The notes under the pieces were generated by a model. That model did not search any database, was not told where the DNA came from, and saw only the letters and a program-made list of their open reading frames with translations. 64,000 nt of DNA from NCBI RefSeq assembly GCF_021044585.1, contig NZ_CP087998.1, positions 868,001 through 932,000 of the forward strand, given 5' to 3'. A program made the translations under genes and the position numbers. This document shows, piece by piece, positions 44,327 to 55,420 of the stretch (positions are counted from its first letter, which is position 1; the number at the start of each line of letters is the position of its first letter). Origin of the DNA: Sulfurimonas sp. HSL-3221. Lineage in GTDB: Bacteria > Campylobacterota > Campylobacteria > Campylobacterales > Sulfurimonadaceae.

Positions 44327-44812
44327 TCAGTTACATTCGTTGAGAGAAGGGTTCTGGAAGAGCTGGTTGATATTCTCTTCGATGAAGCGGTAGTCGACAC
44401 CGTCGATGTGCAGCCCCGCTTTCCTGATCTCGATACAGTTGACCTTCGTTTTGGTCCATTGGCCGCCCAGGACCCCTTTTTGGCTGCTTTTGCCCGGGGG
44501 AACGCGCTCATAATCGTCGGCCCAGAGCGTGACGGTCTGGCCATCTTCGGTGACGCCTTCCAGGAAGAAGGTGGCCATGTCAACCGGTTTGGCTGACGTG
44601 TTGACGAAATAGACGATCGGGTGGCTGTTCCCCTTCTCATCGGTTTCGACATCAACATCGTAGATGACGACCGGCATCTTCATCTTTTTCGCGCTTTCCA
44701 TATCCACATGGCTCGGTACCAGTACATTTGTCAGCGTATTCAGCTTCGCACAGCCGGTCATTAGACCTGCGGCTGCGACTGACGACATAAGAAACGCAAA
44801 TCCTCTTCGCAT
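44327..44812 (-). CDS. Lipoprotein of unknown function
   Basis: 161 residues; AGGAGGATAG before the ATG. Signal peptide with lipobox GLMTGC (Cys21). The mature part is beta-rich (PVVIYDVDVETDEKG, SHPIVYFVNTSAKPVDMATFFLEGV) and may be an Ig-like or DUF1425-type periplasmic fold. Stands alone. Confidence 0.75.
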   Translation of the reverse strand: MRRGFAFLMSSVAAAGLMTGCAKLNTLTNVLVPSHVDMESAKKMKMPVVIYDVDVETDEKGNSHPIVYFVNTSAKPVDMATFFLEGVTEDGQTVTLWADDYERVPPGKSSQKGVLGGQWTKTKVNCIEIRKAGLHIDGVDYRFIEENINQLFQNPSLNECN

Positions 44813-44842
44813 AAAGCTATCCTCCTAAAAATATTAAAAATG

Positions 44843-44848
44843 ATTATA
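44843..44848 (-). promoter_or_regulatory. Putative -10 box for the 161-residue lipoprotein
   Basis: TATAAT on the minus strand, 31 bases before the ATG at 44812, in an AT-rich leader. Confidence 0.45.
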
Positions 44849-44930
44849 TCGGATGCGAGGCTTAAAGGACCATGAAGATATAACAATTTATAAAATTGGC
44901 TTCAGGATGTGATAGATTTATGATGCCCGT

Positions 44931-45574
44931 CTATAGGGCTTTTGAGAGAAGAACGATCTTTTTTCCATCGTGACAAATGCGCTTCATCTGCAGCCGTTCT
45001 GCCGCGATTTCAAAGCTTCTCGGCGTGAAAAAAACGAGGTGTGTCGGGTCGCGGCGGTACCACCAGTTCTGGTAGAACGCCTCGCTGTTTTGGTGAAACT
45101 GCGTCATCAGTGCCAGGGTGCCTCCCGGGACGAGACGCGCGTTCAGTTCGGCAAGGGTCCCCATCGGGTCGGCGATGTGCTCGATCACCTCGGTGGAGGT
45201 GATCAGGTCAAAACGTGCATCCTCCGCCGGGGGCTCCGGCGCGAAATATTTGTCGTAGATCGTGACCTCGAAACCGCGGCGGCGCAGCAGTTCGGCCAGT
45301 ACCGGCGCGGGACCGGAGCCGAAATCGAGGACCCGCTTGACGGGACGGTCGACGGCCGCGAGCGTATAATCGATGAATGCTTCGAACATGGCGACGTACC
45401 CTTCGTTCTCGATCGAGTTGTTATGTTCGTCGTACTTTTTCCGTTCCTGCGCCTCCGAAGGGTGGGCGTTTTCCTCTTTAAAGAGCAGTTCGCAGTGGGG
45501 GCAGTGGTAGGTGAGGCAGTCTAGCTGCCGGTCTCGGAAGGAGGGGGAGGGGGTCTGGCAGAGCGGACACTTTT

Positions 45575-45578
<4 letters not shown>
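44931..45578 (-). CDS. Class I SAM methyltransferase with N-terminal zinc ribbon
   Basis: 215 residues from ATG 45578, overlapping the ABC-F stop by four bases. Two CxxC pairs at the start (KCPLCQTP and HCPHCELLF) form a zinc ribbon. The methyltransferase fold follows: VLDFGSGPAPVLAELLRRRG, ITSTEVIEHIADP, LVPGGTLALMTQF. This is the layout of small-molecule or cell-surface methyltransferases (Methyltransf_23). Substrate unknown. Confidence 0.85.
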
Positions 45579-47514
<1,936 letters not shown>

Positions 47515-47527
<13 letters not shown>

Positions 47528-47581
47528 GATGCTCTTTTTTTCTGCGTATTTTACTATAACGGGTTGAAAGTCAGTAGGTTG
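47515..47581. repeat. Direct repeat copy A: ABC-F start and promoter
   Basis: Holds the first codons, start, leader and promoter of the ABC-F gene (minus-strand -10-like TATAGT at 47558-47553). About 88 percent identical, by eye, to 50121-50184 in the same orientation; shared core CTGCGTATTTTACTA and GAAAGTCAGT. The low-GC lipoprotein gene lies between the copies. Confidence 0.8.
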
Positions 47582-47667
47582 CTTCCATCTGGGGTTCTGC
47601 AAGGAGCATTGTGCGGGATGTGGCTGATCGATGGTATGTATTAGGATAGATACTTTAAGAATAAAAA

Positions 47668-47673
47668 TATAAT
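47668..47673 (+). promoter_or_regulatory. Putative -10 box for the low-GC lipoprotein
   Basis: TATAAT within a very AT-rich stretch (about 47640-47720), 117 bases before GTG 47791. Confidence 0.35.
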
Positions 47674-47790
47674 ATATGTTAAATTGTTTTTATATGATGC
47701 TAAAACGTTCTTATGTGATAAAGTTGAAATCTTTTGTTCACTGCTCACATCCGTTTTGAGATGGGCGTCTAATACAAGAAGGAGTGCAGT

Positions 47791-50028
47791 GTGGTATGGC
47801 GTATCGTTGCTATGTTTTTTATGATGGCGTTGATTGTGGGTTGTGGCGGTGGATCATCTGACAGCAAGCCAACGGGAGAACTGATTTCTGTTTCCGGAGC
47901 ATGGGACCTTACCAATGACTCCTCATGCTCGGAGACGATTGTTTTTTACGATGACGCGACGTTTATGATGACGTCGGGCGATTGGAATGCAACCGGCTAT
48001 TTTAATCTCTTAGAAAAGGGTGAAAGGGACTTATTGTCACTTTACATAGAGCGTGTGAACGGGAAGCTTGATTGCGACAACTCCTACAACGACATAAGCG
48101 GATTTTCGGTTGACGTTTATGCCTCACAAATGAATGGATCTGTTATGTACTGGTTTGATGACAAAGCCAGCACACAACCTTTCTATATTTTGAACTATTT
48201 GGGTTCATTGCATCTCGTTGCCGATGCAGGTTCGGAGCAATACACTATTGCAAATGTGCCACTGACACTCGTCGGCATGGCAAAAAGTGATCATGAGCTG
48301 TCGAATATCTCTTATCACTGGTCAGTGAAATCCCAACCGGTGTCATCACATGCTGTGCTCAGCAGCGAAAACAATGCGTCAACAACTTTTTCTGCTGATA
48401 CTGCCGGTATTTACATCTGCACGCTGACAGTCACAAATGATACGGAAACCAGTGTTCCCGCCGAAGTGAAAATTGTTGTAACAGATGGGCAGCCGGTCGC
48501 GAATGCCGGGCCGGATCAGATGGCAATCATAGGTGATACTGTCATATTGAATGGACAGGAAAGTATGAATCCAATGGGCACTGAACTCACGTATGTGTGG
48601 AATTTTGTATCCAAACCGCTCGACAGTACCGTTGAACTGTTAAACGCTTCGACGGTGTCCCCATCTTTCGTTCCGGATGAATCCGGTGATTATCGCATCG
48701 CCCTGATTGTTGACAATGGTACTACCACCAGCGTACAAGATACGGTGGATATATATGTGTCGGATGGACGGGCCACTGCGAAAGGCGGTCCGGACCAGAA
48801 TGGAACTGTGGGTGATACCGTAGTATTGAATGGACTAGCGAGTGTGAACCCCATGGAAAGTACGCTTACTTACCAGTGGAACTTTGTATCCAAACCGCTT
48901 GACAGTACTGTTGAACTGTCAAATGCTGCGACGGTGTCCCCATCTTTCGTACCGGATAAACCCGGTGACTATCGCGTCGCTCTAGTTGTTGATAACGGTA
49001 TGGGGCCCAGTGAGGCAGATACGGTGGATATCTTTGTATCAAGAGTCGTCCATCAGCTTGATTTCTATATCAATGATGCGGAATACAGCCAGACGCTTGA
49101 TAAAATCGTTTTCGTCTCAAGCGAACCGGTGAACGCCCTGTATATATATGACCCGCTCACCCAGGAAGTGAATAGCGTCAATTTGCCGATACCGCCTAAC
49201 TGTGTTTCTATTGGACCGGACGGCTTATTTGCCGCAGTCGGGCATGATGCATATATCACGTATGTTGATCTTGCCGCAGCAAGTGCAGTAAAGACATTCG
49301 CCGTATCAGCAGATGTGTTGGATGTCGTATTGGATGGTAATGGATATGTCCACGCTTTCCCGCGTGATGACCAATGGGTAAAGATTAGAACGGTTCAAAT
49401 CGAGACGGAACAAGAGACATTGAGCACGGGGCTCAGTATTTATGCCGGTACGGTTGGCAAACTTCATCCCGATGGTGCGTCCATTTATGGAGCAGACAAC
49501 GGTATCTATCCGGCAGATATCGAAAAGTACGATATTTCAGGCAGTACGGCAGATTACCTTTATGATTCACCTTACCACGGAGACTATCAAATGTGCGGAG
49601 ACCTGTGGATCTCTGAAGACGGTTTTAGGATCTTTACAAAATGCGGCAATGTTTTCCGTGCCTCAAGCCAATCTGATATTGATATGACCTATAACGGTTC
49701 GCTGCAGGATATGACTTATATCAGGTCATTGAGCCACTCCGCCGAAAGTGGGAAAATTGCATTGGTCCCACAGAAGCGGGAGTATATATATTATTACCAG
49801 TACATTGATCATGAAGAGAATATGCTTTATCTTTTTGATGATACCTATCTGGCGTTTGAGAAAACGATCAAGCTGCCCAACATGAAAGCCGGCAATACTT
49901 ATTATCAAGGTAACGGTCGTTACGTATTCTTTAATAGCGACGGCAGCATCTGCCATGTGGTACTTCAGGCCGCCAAAGGTTCCGGCATGTTATACGATTT
50001 CGGGGTTGTGTCTTACGACATGCAGTAG
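47791..50028 (+). CDS. Lipoprotein with tandem PKD-like domains and a propeller-like C-terminus, low GC
   Basis: 745 residues from GTG 47791, with AAGGAG six bases ahead. Lipobox ALIVGC then a Gly/Ser spacer. Residues 20-140 form an N-terminal domain; about 140-230 one Ig/PKD-like domain; 232-324 and 325-417 two near-identical 93-residue PKD-like units (each with GDTV-LNG, WNFVSKPLDSTVEL and VSPSFVPD). The C-terminal 330 residues look like a beta-propeller (repeated LFAAVGHDAYITYVDL-type strands). Codon use and base composition are visibly more AT-rich than all neighbours, which suggests transfer. Surface adhesion or sensing is a guess. Confidence 0.8.
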   Translation: MVWRIVAMFFMMALIVGCGGGSSDSKPTGELISVSGAWDLTNDSSCSETIVFYDDATFMMTSGDWNATGYFNLLEKGERDLLSLYIERVNGKLDCDNSYNDISGFSVDVYASQMNGSVMYWFDDKASTQPFYILNYLGSLHLVADAGSEQYTIANVPLTLVGMAKSDHELSNISYHWSVKSQPVSSHAVLSSENNASTTFSADTAGIYICTLTVTNDTETSVPAEVKIVVTDGQPVANAGPDQMAIIGDTVILNGQESMNPMGTELTYVWNFVSKPLDSTVELLNASTVSPSFVPDESGDYRIALIVDNGTTTSVQDTVDIYVSDGRATAKGGPDQNGTVGDTVVLNGLASVNPMESTLTYQWNFVSKPLDSTVELSNAATVSPSFVPDKPGDYRVALVVDNGMGPSEADTVDIFVSRVVHQLDFYINDAEYSQTLDKIVFVSSEPVNALYIYDPLTQEVNSVNLPIPPNCVSIGPDGLFAAVGHDAYITYVDLAAASAVKTFAVSADVLDVVLDGNGYVHAFPRDDQWVKIRTVQIETEQETLSTGLSIYAGTVGKLHPDGASIYGADNGIYPADIEKYDISGSTADYLYDSPYHGDYQMCGDLWISEDGFRIFTKCGNVFRASSQSDIDMTYNGSLQDMTYIRSLSHSAESGKIALVPQKREYIYYYQYIDHEENMLYLFDDTYLAFEKTIKLPNMKAGNTYYQGNGRYVFFNSDGSICHVVLQAAKGSGMLYDFGVVSYDMQ
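48484..49041 (+). repeat. Tandem 279-bp duplication inside the low-GC lipoprotein gene
   Basis: Units 48484-48762 and 48763-49041, equal length and in frame. The stretch TTTGTATCCAAACCGCT and the ACGGTGTCCCCATCTTTCGT core are the same in both; most differences are at third positions, so the copying was fairly recent. Confidence 0.85.
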
Positions 50029-50120
50029 ACAGCCGTGCATTGTTCTACGCTGCTTCGTGAACTTTTGGCCTGCCTTAGTATGTTTGCGCCCGGTTGCAGG
50101 TTATAGTCATGGGGACGGGG

Positions 50121-50184
50121 CGATGAGAGTCATGGTGCTCTTTTTTCTGCGTATTTTACTACATCGGGTGGAAAGTCAGTTGTT
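50121..50184. repeat. Direct repeat copy B: orphan copy of the ABC-F 5' end
   Basis: Matches 47515-47581, with one T deleted in the T-run and a few substitutions. It keeps the ATG (minus strand, at 50133-50131) and the next codons CTCATCG, then diverges and hits a stop after eight codons. It therefore looks like a broken relic of the ABC-F promoter and start. It lies in the 196-base gap after the low-GC gene. Confidence 0.8.
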
Positions 50185-50224
50185 GTATCCGCGTATCACC
50201 CTGCCGTAAACGGCGGGCGGGAGG

Positions 50225-50698
50225 CTACTGCTCGAAGGCGTAATTGACGCGCCCCGCTTCGAACATTGCGTCGACGAGGGAGCGGTCTCCGTTTTTGACC
50301 GCGTTCATAAACGCCGTCTCCGTCTTAGGATCGTCGTTTTCGAACCAGAGGTACTTTTCCGCGATCAGTTCGGCGACCCTTTCGGGGGTGTTGCGTTTCA
50401 TGGAAAGTTCGATGATGTAGCGGCAGGTGTAGCGGCGGAGGTTGCTGACCTCGCCCAGGGCGTGTTCGAGATCGCCGTCGGGGGCGCCGTGCACGATGAG
50501 CATGGCGGCCATCCGTTTGTAGGTGTCCTCTTGCTCGAATGCCCCGGCTTCGAAGGCGCTTTCAATCAGTGAACCGACAAGGGTCAGGGGGTGCAGACCC
50601 GCTTCGTTTTCCGTGATAGGAGAGGTGCCGGCCTCGAGAATCTGTTCCAGGGCGGCAAGATTGCCCGCTTCGATGGCATTGAAAATAGGTTTCGGCAT
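50225..50698 (-). CDS. Ankyrin-like repeat protein
   Basis: 157 residues, no signal peptide. IFNAIEAGNLAALEQILEAGTSP is an ankyrin-type unit (trimmed here in meaning), with a weaker one at the end (FMNAVKNGDRSLVDAMFEAG). Probably a protein-binding module. GGAAGGAGT lies upstream of the ATG at 50698. Alone in its transcript. Confidence 0.75.
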   Translation of the reverse strand: MPKPIFNAIEAGNLAALEQILEAGTSPITENEAGLHPLTLVGSLIESAFEAGAFEQEDTYKRMAAMLIVHGAPDGDLEHALGEVSNLRRYTCRYIIELSMKRNTPERVAELIAEKYLWFENDDPKTETAFMNAVKNGDRSLVDAMFEAGRVNYAFEQ

Positions 50699-50807
50699 CG
50701 TGACTCCTTCCGGGGGGAAATGGTCGTTAACTCATTATAGCCAATGCCGTAGCCGTTTCGTTACCGAAACGGTGAAAGTTGTGCCTGCAGCACCGAGTGG
50801 CGCTAGG

Positions 50808-51524
50808 CTAGAGGCACTGGTCGACGACGTTTTCCTGTGTCTGGTACAAGAAGATCTCGACACGGCGGTTCTGTGCCATATTGGCTTCGCTGTTGTTGGG
50901 AACGAGGGGTTTGTCGAAGGAGCAGCCGCGGGCGTAGACGGCGTTGGGCAGCCCCTGGTTGACCATCTCGGTGGCGACGGTGCGGGCCCGGCGCTCGGAG
51001 AGCTGCAGGTTGTAATCATAGGAACCGCGCGGGTCGGTATGGCCGACGACCTGGACGATGGAGCTGGGGTATTTTTTCAGCGCCGTCGTCAGCTGGTCGA
51101 TCTTTGTCAGGGCCGTTGGTGTCGGCGTATCGGAGTTTGTCGAAAACATCATAGCGCTTTTGAAGGTGACTTTGACGAAGGTCTCATGCTGGGTGACGAT
51201 GATGTTGTCCGCGCCGACATCGCTCTGGCTGACGGTCGTATTGAGGGATTTGGCGACGTCCTTGGCCTGCTGGTCCATCGCATAGCCGATCCCGCCACCG
51301 GCTGCTGCACCGACTGCCGCGCCGATCAGTGCGCCCTGGCCCTTATTCTTGCCGCCGAGTAGTAGTCCGCCGATGGCACCGACAGCCGCACCGATAAGGG
51401 CGCCTTTTTTGGTCTTGTCGTATTCGTCCTGCTGCGTGCCGTCGGCATTGGGCTGGGTGCTGGCACATCCGCCGATCAATGCGGCAGCAAGAACGAGTGA
51501 AAGTGATTTGGTTTGAAATGTCAT
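50808..51524 (-). CDS. OmpA-family lipoprotein with glycine zipper (YiaD-like)
   Basis: 238 residues. Lipobox ALIGGC (Cys20), then a Gly/Ala-rich zipper (GALIGAAVGAIGGLLLGG, GALIGAAVGAAAGGGIGYAM), then the OmpA peptidoglycan-binding domain with VVGHTDPRGSYDYNLQLSERRA and NRRVEIFL. It would tether the outer membrane to the wall. Length and layout match YiaD-type proteins. Single gene. Confidence 0.92.
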   Translation of the reverse strand: MTFQTKSLSLVLAAALIGGCASTQPNADGTQQDEYDKTKKGALIGAAVGAIGGLLLGGKNKGQGALIGAAVGAAAGGGIGYAMDQQAKDVAKSLNTTVSQSDVGADNIIVTQHETFVKVTFKSAMMFSTNSDTPTPTALTKIDQLTTALKKYPSSIVQVVGHTDPRGSYDYNLQLSERRARTVATEMVNQGLPNAVYARGCSFDKPLVPNNSEANMAQNRRVEIFLYQTQENVVDQCL

Positions 51525-51584
51525 GACTGTTGCTCCTAAACTAGATGGCTTATTGTAACAGGAAAATGTCTCTTTTTCGTGATA

Positions 51585-52445
51585 TCAGCCGACAGGCGTA
51601 TCCGTTTGGAGATAGTCGCTGTGTACCCATCCCTCCCTGCAGATTCGAACCTTTTGCCAGACGCCGTTGCGCTCGCCCAGCTCCACCCGGGTCCCTTTTT
51701 CAATCGGATCGCCCGCCAACGCGGCGCTCCCCGATGGCTGGGACCTGACGTTGAGGAGGCTGGCGGTGACCGTTGCGTTGGCACCAGCAATCTCTTTCTC
51801 TTCCGTCGGTTCTGCATTGGCATGGCGTCCCGTCAGGACCCTGTCGCGCAGCCGCTCCAGCGGGAAGGCGGGGCCGGGGTCGATCTTGCGTTCCGGGGCG
51901 ATCTCTTCATGGCCGACGATCGTGTGGATGCCGTAGCTGTTTTTCAGTACCCGGCATACCTCGAAACAGGCCTCGATCTGCTCGGCCGTATAAGTGTGCC
52001 AGTAGGAGGGTTCCGTCTGGTTTCGGTGAATGGCCCGGATGACATCCGCCTCTTCGTAGCGTCTGCCGAACCAGGCGAGGTAGCTGTCGCCCGAGGGGGT
52101 GAGCTCGCCGGCATTGACGAGCTCGATACCGATGGCATAGCGGTTGAGCCCGCTGCGTTCCTGCCAGCGGCTCGTACCCGCGTGCCAGGCGATACGGTCG
52201 AAACCGACCATCTGCACGACACTGCCGTCGCGATCAATGATGAGATGGGCCGAGGCTTCGACGTCGGGGGCCTTGAAGGTATTGACGGCGGAGGCAAGGG
52301 TCGGGCCGGCGGTGAAGTGAATGACGACGGTGTCGGGCAGACCTGCCTCGTAAGGGCCGCTGTCTTTGTTGTCGCAGGGGTCAAAAACGACCTCTCGGCC
52401 GAACAGGTCGCCGGCCAGCAGGTGGGTATCGATACGCAGCGCCAT
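51585..52445 (-). CDS. N-acetylmuramoyl-L-alanine amidase (AmpD type) with SH3 domain
   Basis: 286 residues from ATG 52445 (AAGGAGTGACG upstream). Amidase_2 fold with zinc ligands in VVIHFTAG and GHEEIAPERKIDPGP, and AWHAGTS between. A C-terminal bacterial SH3 domain (ATVTASLLNVRSQPSG, WVHSDYL) follows after a short linker. There is no signal peptide, so it works in the cytoplasm on recycled muropeptides or needs another route out, as phage-type lysins do. Confidence 0.9.
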   Translation of the reverse strand: MALRIDTHLLAGDLFGREVVFDPCDNKDSGPYEAGLPDTVVIHFTAGPTLASAVNTFKAPDVEASAHLIIDRDGSVVQMVGFDRIAWHAGTSRWQERSGLNRYAIGIELVNAGELTPSGDSYLAWFGRRYEEADVIRAIHRNQTEPSYWHTYTAEQIEACFEVCRVLKNSYGIHTIVGHEEIAPERKIDPGPAFPLERLRDRVLTGRHANAEPTEEKEIAGANATVTASLLNVRSQPSGSAALAGDPIEKGTRVELGERNGVWQKVRICREGWVHSDYLQTDTPVG

Positions 52446-52571
52446 CGTCACTCCTTTTTCAATAACATAAACCAATTATTATTCATGCTTTATTAATAAA
52501 GGATAAATCCACATGCAGCGGATACGATGGCTGGACACTGATGTGGGGCTAAAAAGGGTGGATGCGGGAGG

Positions 52572-52874
52572 TCAGAGATCGCAGAGCATACGCCGGACGA
52601 CGAACCATTTTGCGATGGCCTGGTCGGTGTACTGGTACTCCTGCTGGGCGGGGGGAATGGAGATATTGCGGATCTTGGCGCGAAGGATCCCGAAGGCGAC
52701 GAATCCGAAAAGCAGGGCACCGATGGCATAGAACCAGTCATAAAGGAGCCACACCGCCACGGCAAGGAGGTAGGTGCCGTAGGAGAAGAGCCATCCCAGC
52801 AGCCAGGCTGCCGTGCGGCAGAGCGGTTTGGTTGGTTCGGGCGTCGGTTCGAGCAGGGGGATATCGGTTTTCAT
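52572..52874 (-). CDS. Two-helix membrane protein of unknown function
   Basis: 100 residues: polar Pro-rich start, two helices (WLLGWLFSYGTYLLAVAVWLL and WFYAIGALLFGFVAFGIL, trimmed), then a soluble tail. A TATAAT box lies only six bases before the ATG with no ribosome site, so its mRNA may be leaderless. No family recognised. Confidence 0.65.
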   Translation of the reverse strand: MKTDIPLLEPTPEPTKPLCRTAAWLLGWLFSYGTYLLAVAVWLLYDWFYAIGALLFGFVAFGILRAKIRNISIPPAQQEYQYTDQAIAKWFVVRRMLCDL

Positions 52875-52880
52875 GGCATG

Positions 52881-52886
52881 ATTATA
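52881..52886 (-). promoter_or_regulatory. Putative -10 box abutting a start codon
   Basis: TATAAT on the minus strand, six bases from the ATG at 52874; transcription would start at or beside the codon. Confidence 0.45.
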
Positions 52887-53027
52887 GCAGTTGGCGGGTC
52901 GAAAACCGTATTGACGATAAAATAAATAAAAAAATAGACTTAAATCGTCATTTTAATCCTGAAAACAGACGGGATCGTCATGAATTATAAGTATGATTTT
53001 GACAAATAAAAATTAAAAGGATAGATT

Positions 53028-53225
53028 ATGAATGAACCGACACTTCAGAGCATCGGCGATTATAACGGTCTCAAAGGTGAGAAAAAACGGGTAGTACGGG
53101 TCGTCCTGCTCTCGGGACTCCTGCTCGGTGCGCTCTATGTCATTGTTTCCAACAGCTACGTCGGTGAGGTCCATGACAGGCTGCCGGTCCATGACGGCAT
53201 CGCTGCCGTTCCCTTCAACCGGTGA
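53028..53225 (+). CDS. Small single-helix protein
   Basis: 65 residues, AAAAGGATAG before the ATG. One hydrophobic helix (VVRVVLLSGLLLGALYVIV) after a charged 20-residue start, then a short polar tail that would be periplasmic. Lies in AT-rich surroundings. Not assigned. Confidence 0.55.
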   Translation: MNEPTLQSIGDYNGLKGEKKRVVRVVLLSGLLLGALYVIVSNSYVGEVHDRLPVHDGIAAVPFNR

Positions 53226-53266
53226 ACTTCTTTGCCCGTCGCTGACCCGTTTTAGGGTCGCGATGC

Positions 53267-53272
53267 TACAAT
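53267..53272 (+). promoter_or_regulatory. Putative -10 box for the M48 protease gene
   Basis: TACAAT 28 bases before ATG 53301. Confidence 0.35.
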
Positions 53273-53300
53273 ATCCGACACGCTTTCACAAGGTATTTCT

Positions 53301-54584
53301 ATGGTAACAGCACTGATGGTTGTGATCAGCCTCTATTTCATCATCAAACTCTATATCAGCGTCATGCAGGTCGGGTTTATCAACCGCGCCAAGCGGATGG
53401 CCCCGGTCCTGATGGGGAGTGCGGATTATCTCAAGGCCGGCAACTACGCCGTGGCAAAAGAGAAACTGCAGATGACGGGAATGCTGATCGAGTACATCAT
53501 GTTCCTTGTCTGGCTTGACGGCGGGATCCGCTGGCTGGATACGGTGATGGGCGGGATGGACGCGCCTTTCAAAAGCATCGTCATGGTCCTGGCGTTTTTG
53601 CTGATTAATACCGTGGTGGAACTGCCGCTGTCGCTCTACGAGAAATTTGTCCTCGATGCGAAGTTCGGCTTCAACCGCACCAGCGTCGGCCTCTACATCA
53701 AAGACACGCTGATCACGCTGCTTCTGGTCGCACTGCTCGGCGGGGCGGTCATCTGGGGCGTGACGGCGATCATCGCATGGGCGCCGCTGTGGTGGTTCTG
53801 GAGCTTCCTCTTCCTTTTCGCCGTCGTCGTTGCGCTCAATATGCTCTTCCCGACGCTGCGGGCGCTCTTTTTCGACAAGTTGACACCGCTCGAGGATGCG
53901 GAGCTCTCAGAAGAGATCGACACCCTGATGAAGAAGACGGGCTTTGTCAGCAGCGGGGTTTTCGTCAGCGACGCCAGCAAGCGCGATACCCGCCTAAACG
54001 CCTACTTCGGCGGTCTGGGCAAGAGCAAGCGCGTCGTCCTTTACGACACGCTGCTTGAAAAGCTCGAAGCGCGCGAACTCCTGGCGGTCCTGGGGCATGA
54101 ACTGGGCCACTTCGCCCACGGCGACCTTTACAAGAACATCGCTGTCGTCGGCGGGATGCTCTTCGGTATGCTCGCCCTTTTCGGCAACCTGCCCGAATCG
54201 CTCTTCGTGCAGCTCGGCCTCGGCAATACGCCGGCAGTGACCGTCATACTCTTCTTGCTTTTCATGCCCCTGGTCAGCTTTTTCATTATGCCGCTGATGG
54301 GGGTGATAAGCCGACACAACGAATACGAAGCGGACCGCAGCGGCGGGGAACTTGTCGGCAAGCTCTACCTCGCCAATGCCCTGCGCAAACTGGTGACGGA
54401 GAACCGCTCCTTTCCCCTTTCGCATCCGCTCTATATCTTCTTCTACTATACCCATCCGCCGGTGATCGAGCGCCTGCGTGTGCTTGGATTCGAGGAACAG
54501 GGGAGCGGCAAAGGCGCGATGCGGTCCGAATGCGACGCCGACAGCGTGGAACGTGAACTCGATGACGAAGGCGTGCGTTCCTGA
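53301..54584 (+). CDS. M48 family (Ste24-type) zinc metalloprotease
   Basis: Membrane-embedded peptidase. 427 residues with helices near the start and middle (seven in total), HELGHFAHGD with the zinc pair His266/His270 and catalytic Glu267, and the third ligand in SRHNEYEADRSG. Length and the two C-terminal helices match CAAX protease 1/Ste24 relatives, in bacteria thought to act in membrane protein quality control. Its stop overlaps the prmC ATG by one base. Confidence 0.92.
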   Translation: MVTALMVVISLYFIIKLYISVMQVGFINRAKRMAPVLMGSADYLKAGNYAVAKEKLQMTGMLIEYIMFLVWLDGGIRWLDTVMGGMDAPFKSIVMVLAFLLINTVVELPLSLYEKFVLDAKFGFNRTSVGLYIKDTLITLLLVALLGGAVIWGVTAIIAWAPLWWFWSFLFLFAVVVALNMLFPTLRALFFDKLTPLEDAELSEEIDTLMKKTGFVSSGVFVSDASKRDTRLNAYFGGLGKSKRVVLYDTLLEKLEARELLAVLGHELGHFAHGDLYKNIAVVGGMLFGMLALFGNLPESLFVQLGLGNTPAVTVILFLLFMPLVSFFIMPLMGVISRHNEYEADRSGGELVGKLYLANALRKLVTENRSFPLSHPLYIFFYYTHPPVIERLRVLGFEEQGSGKGAMRSECDADSVERELDDEGVRS

Positions 54585-55420
54585 TGGGTGAGCGCGTGCG
54601 GACGCTGCGGGAGTGCCTTGATGTGATCACCGCTGAGATCGCCGTGAGTGCGGAGCGCCCGCGGCGGGAGGCGGAACGGATGCTGATGGAGTACCTGGGG
54701 CGAGACGGCCTCTGGCTCATTACCCACCAGGACGAGCCGCTCTACTGCGACGAGCGGCTCTGGGAGTGGGTGGCGCGGCGCAAGGCCCATGAACCCCTCG
54801 AATATATCTTCAACCGTGTCAGTTTCTATTCGCAGCTCTTCTATATCGCACCGGGGGCTTTGATCCCGCGGCCGGAGACGGAGCTCCTGATCGACCGCGT
54901 CCTTGACGCGGTGGAGCGCGACGGTGCGTTCACGCTCTGCGAAGTGGGGGTCGGGAGCGGCGCGGTCAGCGTGACCCTCGCGCTGCATCTTGAGCATGCG
55001 AAGATGATCGGCGTCGATATCAGTACGGATGCCCTGAGCGTTGCGGCCAAGAACGTCGTGGATTTCGGTCTCCAGGAGCGGATCGAGCTGCGGCAGAGCG
55101 ATCTGCTCGCAGGCGTTCCGGAGAACATAGACGTTCTGGTCTCCAACCCGCCCTATGTCGCGGCGGATGCCGACCTCGAACGCAACCTCGATTATGAGCC
55201 GGATCTCGCGCTGTTCGGCGGTGTGACGGGGATGGACATTATCGTCCGACTGATCGATGCGGTCGCCGAGCGGAAGATTCCCCTGTTCTGCTGCGAAATG
55301 GGGTATGATCAGCGTGAAGCCGTCTCGGCGATCGTTCCGAAAGGGTACACGATCGATTTCTACAAGGATCTTGCGGGACTCGACCGCGGGTTCGTGATGA
55401 CAAGAAAGGATGAAACATGA
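54584..55420 (+). CDS. prmC: Release factor glutamine methyltransferase
   Basis: Methylates the GGQ glutamine of release factors. 278 residues. N-terminal helical domain (LRECLDVITAEI), then PRPETELLIDRVLD, the SAM loop CEVGVGSGAVSVTLAL and the substrate motif VSNPPYVAADA. ATG 54584 overlaps the protease stop by one base; the next gene overlaps its end by four. Confidence 0.95.
   Translation: MGERVRTLRECLDVITAEIAVSAERPRREAERMLMEYLGRDGLWLITHQDEPLYCDERLWEWVARRKAHEPLEYIFNRVSFYSQLFYIAPGALIPRPETELLIDRVLDAVERDGAFTLCEVGVGSGAVSVTLALHLEHAKMIGVDISTDALSVAAKNVVDFGLQERIELRQSDLLAGVPENIDVLVSNPPYVAADADLERNLDYEPDLALFGGVTGMDIIVRLIDAVAERKIPLFCCEMGYDQREAVSAIVPKGYTIDFYKDLAGLDRGFVMTRKDET

Noticed and set aside
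47528-47790. Possible mobile-element end in the AT-rich gap before the low-GC lipoprotein
   Set aside because: No terminal inverted repeats, target-site duplication of usual length or transposase seen; only the ABC-F 5' end repeat is supported.
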